Assembly: GCA_902559395.1 (NCBI GenBank)
Contig: CACEHR010000006.1
Coordinates: 21,395 to 85,394, forward strand
Direction of reading: 5' to 3'
DNA from: an uncultured Pelagibacteraceae bacterium
Lineage (GTDB): Bacteria > Pseudomonadota > Alphaproteobacteria > Pelagibacterales > Pelagibacteraceae
Length of the DNA stretch: 64,000 bases
The translations under genes and the position numbers were made by a program. Below are positions 60,279-64,000 of this stretch, in pieces. Under the pieces are notes generated by a model that did not search any database, had not been told where the DNA came from, and saw only the letters and a list, made by a program, of their open reading frames with translations. The number at the start of each line of letters is the position of its first letter. Positions within the stretch are counted from its first letter, which is position 1.

Positions 60279-61409
60279 TTAATTTTGTTTAATTAACTTT
60301 TGATACATTTCTTGATCAGTATCTCCCTCACAACCAAAAACCAAAACATTAGATTTTTCATTTAGATCTAATTTTTCTTTAATTGCTTGATCTTCACAAC
60401 TTGTAATCAGACTGATTACTCCAGGCGCTGAATTTTCTCCTGCAATTATTTTATCATCACTAAAGCTTGAATTTCCAAGTAGTTTCATAGTTTTTGCAAT
60501 ATCATCATCTGGTAAACTAATACAATGTTTAACTGAATTTTTGAGTATTTCCCATGGGACCAATGATACTTCACCACAAGACATACCACCCATTAAGCTT
60601 TCTCTTTTAATATCTATTTTTTCTATTTTCCCAGTTTTAATGCTTTCCATTACACACGCAGCACTATCCGGTTCAACAATTATAATTGTTGGAACATAGT
60701 TCAAATATCTTGCAATACCCGCAACCATGGCAGCAGCCATACCACCAACACCAGCCTGTAAAATGATGTGAGTTATTTTCTCTTCCTGGATTTGATTAGC
60801 TATTTCTTTCATCATGACTGTATAACCTGCCATTGTATACTTGGGGACGACCATATAATCTTTCCAAGCAACATCCTGAACTATTTGCCAATTATTTTCA
60901 GTAGACTGTTTTATGCATTCCATCAAAGATTTTTCATAATTACCTTTTACTTTTACTACATCTGCTCCAAGTGCGGCCATAGCTTTGCCTCTTGCATCAC
61001 TTACAAATTCACTAATGAATATTTTACAGCTTAGACCTAATCTTTTAGCACCCCAGGCAACTGATCTTCCATGATTGCCAGCAGTAGCTGTTGCTACCAC
61101 TATATCTTTATTTCCTTTGGTTACTTTTTCTACCGCATAAGCTCCGCCTAAAGCTTTAAAAGATTTTAAATCAAATCTTTTATTTTCATCTTTATAAAAA
61201 ATTTTTTTTAAATTTAATTCTTTTGAAAGTTTATTTAAAGAAAGCAGGGGAGTAGGAGAATAACCTTTCCACTCAGAAATACTCTTATAAGCATCATCAA
61301 TTTCTTCTAAAGTTAAAGAATTAAGAATTTCTTTTTTATTAAATGAATAATTTTTATTGTCAGTAAATTCTGTGTATTTCCATTGATGACCGTTAGATAA
61401 TATAGTCAT
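60279..61409 (-). CDS. Diaminopropionate ammonia-lyase-like PLP enzyme (YgeX/DpaL-like)
   Basis: A 376-aa fold-type II PLP enzyme. The Schiff-base Lys lies in RFDLKSFKALGGAYAVEKV (about 78-96), the Asn-His-Gly motif in TAGNHGRSVAWGAK (about 109-122), and the phosphate-binding segment is LQAGVGGMAAAM (about 217-228). This arrangement matches diaminopropionate ammonia-lyases, which convert 2,3-diaminopropionate to pyruvate and ammonia. Threonine/serine dehydratase activity is the alternative. It lies 3 nt after the glutamine-synthetase gene, so released ammonium could be assimilated at once. Confidence 0.8.
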   Translation of the reverse strand: MTILSNGHQWKYTEFTDNKNYSFNKKEILNSLTLEEIDDAYKSISEWKGYSPTPLLSLNKLSKELNLKKIFYKDENKRFDLKSFKALGGAYAVEKVTKGNKDIVVATATAGNHGRSVAWGAKRLGLSCKIFISEFVSDARGKAMAALGADVVKVKGNYEKSLMECIKQSTENNWQIVQDVAWKDYMVVPKYTMAGYTVMMKEIANQIQEEKITHIILQAGVGGMAAAMVAGIARYLNYVPTIIIVEPDSAACVMESIKTGKIEKIDIKRESLMGGMSCGEVSLVPWEILKNSVKHCISLPDDDIAKTMKLLGNSSFSDDKIIAGENSAPGVISLITSCEDQAIKEKLDLNEKSNVLVFGCEGDTDQEMYQKLIKQN

Positions 61410-61412
61410 GTA

Positions 61413-62738
61413 CTAACAATCTAGAGTATTATCTTTTTCCCACTTTGTAACATCTTTTGTTTTGTCAAAACTATTTTTTGACTTGAATTCATTCATTTCT
61501 GAGCTTCTTAATTTTATATAACTATTAATTACATCTTTACCAAAAGCATCATTCATATCTTTATTATTTTTTAATAAATTTAATGATTGTGCAAGTTCAT
61601 CAGGTAGTTTAGGTAAGTCTGGATATTTAGCGTGGTCTTCATACATATTACAATCCAAAGGTTTACCTGGATCAACTTTATTTTTTAAACCATATAGACC
61701 AGCTGCTAAAACACTTGCTTGCAATAAGTAAGGATTAGCAGAACCATCCATTAATCTTAATTCAAATCTTCCAGGATCAGGGATTCTTATCATGTGTGTT
61801 CGATTATTACCTGTGTAAGAAATACTACTCGGTGACCATGATGCTCCAGATTTTGTAGGTGGCGCATTTATTCTTCTGTAACTATTGATTGTTGGGTTAA
61901 AAAACGCAGATAAAGATGAAGCATTTTTAATTACTCCACCTAAAAAATTATAGGCCATTTTACTTAAACCAAGTTTATCTTTATTATCTAAGAATTTATT
62001 TTTATTACCCTGCCAAACTGATACGTGAGCATGACAACCATTGCCGGTTAAATTTCCAAATGGCTTAGGCATAAATGTTGCTCTTAATCCGTGCTTTTCA
62101 GCAATTGTTTTTACCATAAACTTAAAAAAGGTATGTCTATCAGCAGTTTTTAGGCAATCTGAATAATCCCAATTCATTTCAAATTGACCGTTAGCATCCT
62201 CGTGATCGTTTTGATAAGGGCCCCATCCCATTTCAATCATACAGTCACAAATTTCCTTAATTAAATCATACCTTCTCATTAATGCAGATTGGTCATAACA
62301 AGGTTTAGACTGAGTATCTCTTAGATCTGCAATTGAGTTTCCGTCAGGTGAAATTAAAAAATATTCACACTCAACGCCCGATTTCATTATTAAATTTTGT
62401 TTTTTTAATTTTTTTATTTGATTTTTTAACATCACTCTGGGTGACGCATCTACTGGTTTGCCATTCATCCACAAGTCAGATGCTAACCATCCAACTTCTT
62501 TATTCCATGGAAGTTGAATTAAACTATCTGGGTCGGGAATTCCAAACATGTCTGAGTCAGCAGGTGTCATATCTAACCATGCTGCAAATCCAGCAAAACC
62601 AGCTCCTGCATTTTGCATTTCTTTTATTGCATGAGCAGGTACTAATTTTGATCTTAATACACCAAATAAATCTACAAAACTGATTAAAAAATATTTAATT
62701 TTTTTTTGCTTAGCAATTTGAAATAAATTTTTAGACAC
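61413..62738 (-). CDS. glnT: Type III glutamine synthetase-like enzyme (GlnT/GmaS group)
   Basis: A 441-aa glutamine-synthetase-fold enzyme. KIKYFLISFVDLFGVLRSKLVP (in parts: KYFLISFVDLFGV), WLDMTPADSDMFGIPDPDSL (about 54-73), the Glu pair GVECEYFLISP (about 121-131), NGQFEMNWDYSD (about 182-193), NGCHAHVSVW and RIPDPGRFELRLMDGSANPYL (in parts: IPDPGRFELRLMDGSAN) are the family blocks. The GlnT group includes gamma-glutamylmethylamide synthetase (GmaS), used for methylamine assimilation, so either ammonia or methylamine may be the amine. The start is GTG 62738. It follows a small membrane protein by 17 nt. Confidence 0.85.
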   Translation of the reverse strand: MSKNLFQIAKQKKIKYFLISFVDLFGVLRSKLVPAHAIKEMQNAGAGFAGFAAWLDMTPADSDMFGIPDPDSLIQLPWNKEVGWLASDLWMNGKPVDASPRVMLKNQIKKLKKQNLIMKSGVECEYFLISPDGNSIADLRDTQSKPCYDQSALMRRYDLIKEICDCMIEMGWGPYQNDHEDANGQFEMNWDYSDCLKTADRHTFFKFMVKTIAEKHGLRATFMPKPFGNLTGNGCHAHVSVWQGNKNKFLDNKDKLGLSKMAYNFLGGVIKNASSLSAFFNPTINSYRRINAPPTKSGASWSPSSISYTGNNRTHMIRIPDPGRFELRLMDGSANPYLLQASVLAAGLYGLKNKVDPGKPLDCNMYEDHAKYPDLPKLPDELAQSLNLLKNNKDMNDAFGKDVINSYIKLRSSEMNEFKSKNSFDKTKDVTKWEKDNTLDC

Positions 62739-62755
62739 AACCTAAGTTAACATAA

Positions 62756-62905
62756 TTATTTAAAAAAAGATAAAATTGTTTCTTTATAATAAATTAAATT
62801 TACAACAATAATTACAATTATAGCTAGTATCACACCATACTTAGCTTTAGGAAATGCTACACCTCTCATTTTTGAGGGTCTTAATTCTTCTTTATTATCT
62901 TCCAT
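62756..62905 (-). CDS. 49-aa single-helix membrane protein
   Basis: A 49-codon frame from ATG 62905 to a TAA at 62756. The N-terminal half is charged (MEDNKEELRPSKMRGVAFPK) and a strongly hydrophobic helix follows (about 25-37, VILAIIVIIVVNLIYY). It ends 17 nt before the glutamine-synthetase start, in the same direction. Placement and the clear single-helix design support a real gene, but no family is recognised. It could be a membrane anchor or modulator of neighbouring enzymes. No ribosome site is seen. Confidence 0.62.
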   Translation of the reverse strand: MEDNKEELRPSKMRGVAFPKAKYGVILAIIVIIVVNLIYYKETILSFFK

Positions 62906-62916
62906 AAATTTAGAAC

Positions 62917-62948
62917 ATAAAAAAGGGCGCTACATTTAAGTAGCGCCC
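62917..62948 (-). terminator. Rho-independent terminator after the amt unit
   Basis: 9-bp perfect stem GGGCGCTAC / GTAGCGCCC with a 6-base loop (62925-62948), then a T-run on the minus strand (A-run 62919-62924 on plus). It lies just after the 76-aa protein's stop and 12 nt before the 49-aa protein's start, so it separates amt transcription from the glnT unit or lets part of it read through. Confidence 0.85.
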
Positions 62949-62963
62949 AAATTTTAATTTAAA

Positions 62964-63194
62964 TTACCAGTCGGTAATATTGCTTTTATGGTCATTGGCA
63001 CCATGTCTTTTTCTTGCTAGTCGTGAAAGTTCTTCACTTTCATTTCTTGCAGTTAAAACATGCCATCCAAGCCAGATAACTATACCTAAAATAACCAGTA
63101 GAGTTTCGCTAGATCCAGCTCCAGGATAAATTGCGCCCGCAACCTCTTCAGCAGGTTTATTTAGATGATCTATCCAGTTTGTTACTGTAGCCAT
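62964..63194 (-). CDS. 76-aa small membrane protein downstream of amt
   Basis: A 76-aa protein with one membrane helix (about 30-47, ETLLVILGIVIWLGWHVL), an outside-facing N-terminal part with Pro and Gly (PAEEVAGAIYPGAGSS) and a basic C-terminal tail (LARKRHGANDHKSN). The ribosome site GGAG precedes ATG 63194. It is co-transcribed with the ammonium transporter, 11 nt after its stop, and followed by the terminator. It could be an accessory subunit or regulator of Amt. No known family. Confidence 0.65.
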   Translation of the reverse strand: MATVTNWIDHLNKPAEEVAGAIYPGAGSSETLLVILGIVIWLGWHVLTARNESEELSRLARKRHGANDHKSNITDW

Positions 63195-63205
63195 ATTTTT
63201 CTCCT

Positions 63206-64000
63206 TTACCTGGTTGCTGATGAAACTGCTTTTTCATCTTCTTTAGCAGACTCCATCATTTCATAGTCTAATCCAGCTATTTCAACTTCACGAGGGATTC
63301 TTAATTTACCCATACCGTTTAGTATCTTAGCCAAGATATAGCCTGGTAACATTCCAAGAACTCCAAACATTATTATCGCTCCTATGAATTGTCCCAGTGG
63401 ATTGATTGATGCGTAAGTCGATCCGTCCCACATAGCTCCAACACTGTAACCAGATGAAGGATAACCATTTAAAACAAATCCACAAATCACAAGACCTACA
63501 AAACCAGCATAACCATGTACAGCAACTGCTCCAACTGCATCATCGATTTTGAACTTACGTTCAACCCAGTAATGTAGTTTGTATGCAATCACAACACCGA
63601 TCATACCTATGATCATTGCTTGAATTGGATGATATAAATCATTTCCAGCCGAAGCACAGATAACACCTGCTAGTCCACTTGAGTAAGTCCAGAAAGGATC
63701 ACCTTTAGCAATCCAATAACCGGCTAACAAACCTCCTGATAACGACATCAAGAAGTTAAAAGTAATACCACTAAGTGTAGTGGGGGTTACGTAAATGTTC
63801 GTAGCTGTCCAATACGATATACCTTCCATTCCATATTCAGGCCCAAGATCAAATATCGGTATATTACATGCCGCATAGAATCCCCAGAAACCAGTATAAA
63901 TTAGAAATAATCCAACTGTAACTAGCCAAGGATTTCTTGGTCCTATATTTCTTGGTTCACCGCTTGATGAGAATTTTCCAATTCTTGGACCTAAAACAAC
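63206..64000 (-). CDS. amt: Ammonium transporter (Amt), 5' end outside window
   Basis: The frame is open from the right edge to the stop at 63206, so at least 264 residues are visible and more lie beyond; the ATG at 63829 is internal. The C-terminal half of an Amt/Mep/Rh channel is seen: LNGYP-type periplasmic turn, a signature DDAVGAVAVHGYAGFVGLVICG (in parts: DDAVGAVAVHGYAG, about 149-162 of the visible part) with the pore His, and a hydrophilic C-tail with IPREVEIAGLDYEMMESAKE. It imports ammonium. It heads the amt-76 aa unit, followed by glnT and a diaminopropionate-lyase-like gene, all concerned with nitrogen. Confidence 0.9.
   Translation of the reverse strand, partial: VVLGPRIGKFSSSGEPRNIGPRNPWLVTVGLFLIYTGFWGFYAACNIPIFDLGPEYGMEGISYWTATNIYVTPTTLSGITFNFLMSLSGGLLAGYWIAKGDPFWTYSSGLAGVICASAGNDLYHPIQAMIIGMIGVVIAYKLHYWVERKFKIDDAVGAVAVHGYAGFVGLVICGFVLNGYPSSGYSVGAMWDGSTYASINPLGQFIGAIIMFGVLGMLPGYILAKILNGMGKLRIPREVEIAGLDYEMMESAKEDEKAVSSATR

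Noticed and set aside
62333..62683. Plus-strand 116-codon frame opposite the glutamine synthetase
   Set aside because: Antisense shadow with skewed composition; the opposite frame carries all glutamine-synthetase signatures.
63206..63829. Amt gene beginning at ATG 63829
   Set aside because: The same frame stays open from 63829 to the right edge and encodes further Amt-like membrane sequence, so the start lies outside the window.
1..64000. CRISPR arrays, tRNA/rRNA genes, insertion sequences, prophage, known riboswitches
   Set aside because: I looked for direct repeats with spacers, cloverleaf or conserved rRNA stretches, transposase or integrase proteins and typical leader motifs and found none; gaps are too short to hide most of them.

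Overview
The window is a densely packed, AT-rich piece of a streamlined heterotrophic bacterium. Most gene junctions overlap by 1-8 nt or are separated by a few bases, no gap exceeds about 135 bp, and I see no tRNA, rRNA, CRISPR array, insertion sequence or prophage gene. Base composition, gene content (many osmolyte and polyamine ABC transporters, TauD-type and EamA proteins, type III glutamine synthetase, yfgM-bamB and zapE neighbours) and tiny spacers fit a marine alphaproteobacterium of the SAR11/Pelagibacterales type. This assignment is inference from style and content, not from a marker gene.

Layout. 1-3.5 kb: the end of a branched-chain amino-acid type permease pair (livH cut by the left edge, livM), a 23-residue micro-ORF and an MFS carrier, closed by a bidirectional terminator. 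3.5-10.5 kb (minus): a Liv-type binding protein and a tightly overlapped five-gene catabolic operon (luciferase-like monooxygenase, TPP enzyme, AA_synth/DUF1185 protein, alpha/beta hydrolase, aldehyde dehydrogenase). 10.6-16 kb (minus): a GlpD-like dehydrogenase without the usual C-terminal domain, a TPR-methyltransferase fusion, a 2OG-Fe(II) oxygenase and two tandem EamA transporters. 16.1-17.1 kb (plus): an atypical ureohydrolase.

17-27.6 kb is a methylated-amine/glycine-betaine island. It holds a GMC (choline-dehydrogenase-like) oxidoreductase, a PhnZ/TmpB-like HD oxygenase, a TauD-like oxygenase, a betainyl-CoA-type thioesterase, a BKACE (dehydrocarnitine cleavage-like) enzyme, a carnitine 3-dehydrogenase-like enzyme, an SDR, a ProXWV betaine/carnitine importer and a gamma-butyrobetaine-hydroxylase-like oxygenase. 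Read together, the genes could turn gamma-butyrobetaine, carnitine, choline and possibly a quaternary-amine phosphonate into glycine betaine.

27.7-34.3 kb (plus): a Ugp-type glycerol-3-phosphate/glycerophosphodiester importer with two UgpE-like permeases, a GDPD and a 2H phosphodiesterase. 34.3-37.5 kb (minus): aldehyde dehydrogenase, 3-hydroxyisobutyrate-dehydrogenase-like enzyme, EamA transporter. 37.6-46.4 kb (plus): EutA-like and ectoine-hydrolase-like enzymes, a PotABCD-type importer and a fused beta-oxidation enzyme. 46.3-47.7 kb (minus): cyclophilin and a secreted HExxH protein. 47.8-51.4 kb: agmatinase-like ureohydrolase, aldehyde dehydrogenase, M20 deacetylase. 51.4-58.8 kb (plus): housekeeping genes (csaA, lysE-like, acnA, yfgM-like, bamB-like, cupin-like, zapE, yjbQ). 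58.9-64 kb (minus): photolyase, diaminopropionate-ammonia-lyase-like enzyme, type III glutamine synthetase, two small membrane proteins and an ammonium transporter cut by the right edge.

A recurring design is a strong hairpin directly downstream of a binding-protein gene and before its permease genes (proX, ugpB, potD). It probably sets high binding-protein to permease ratios.
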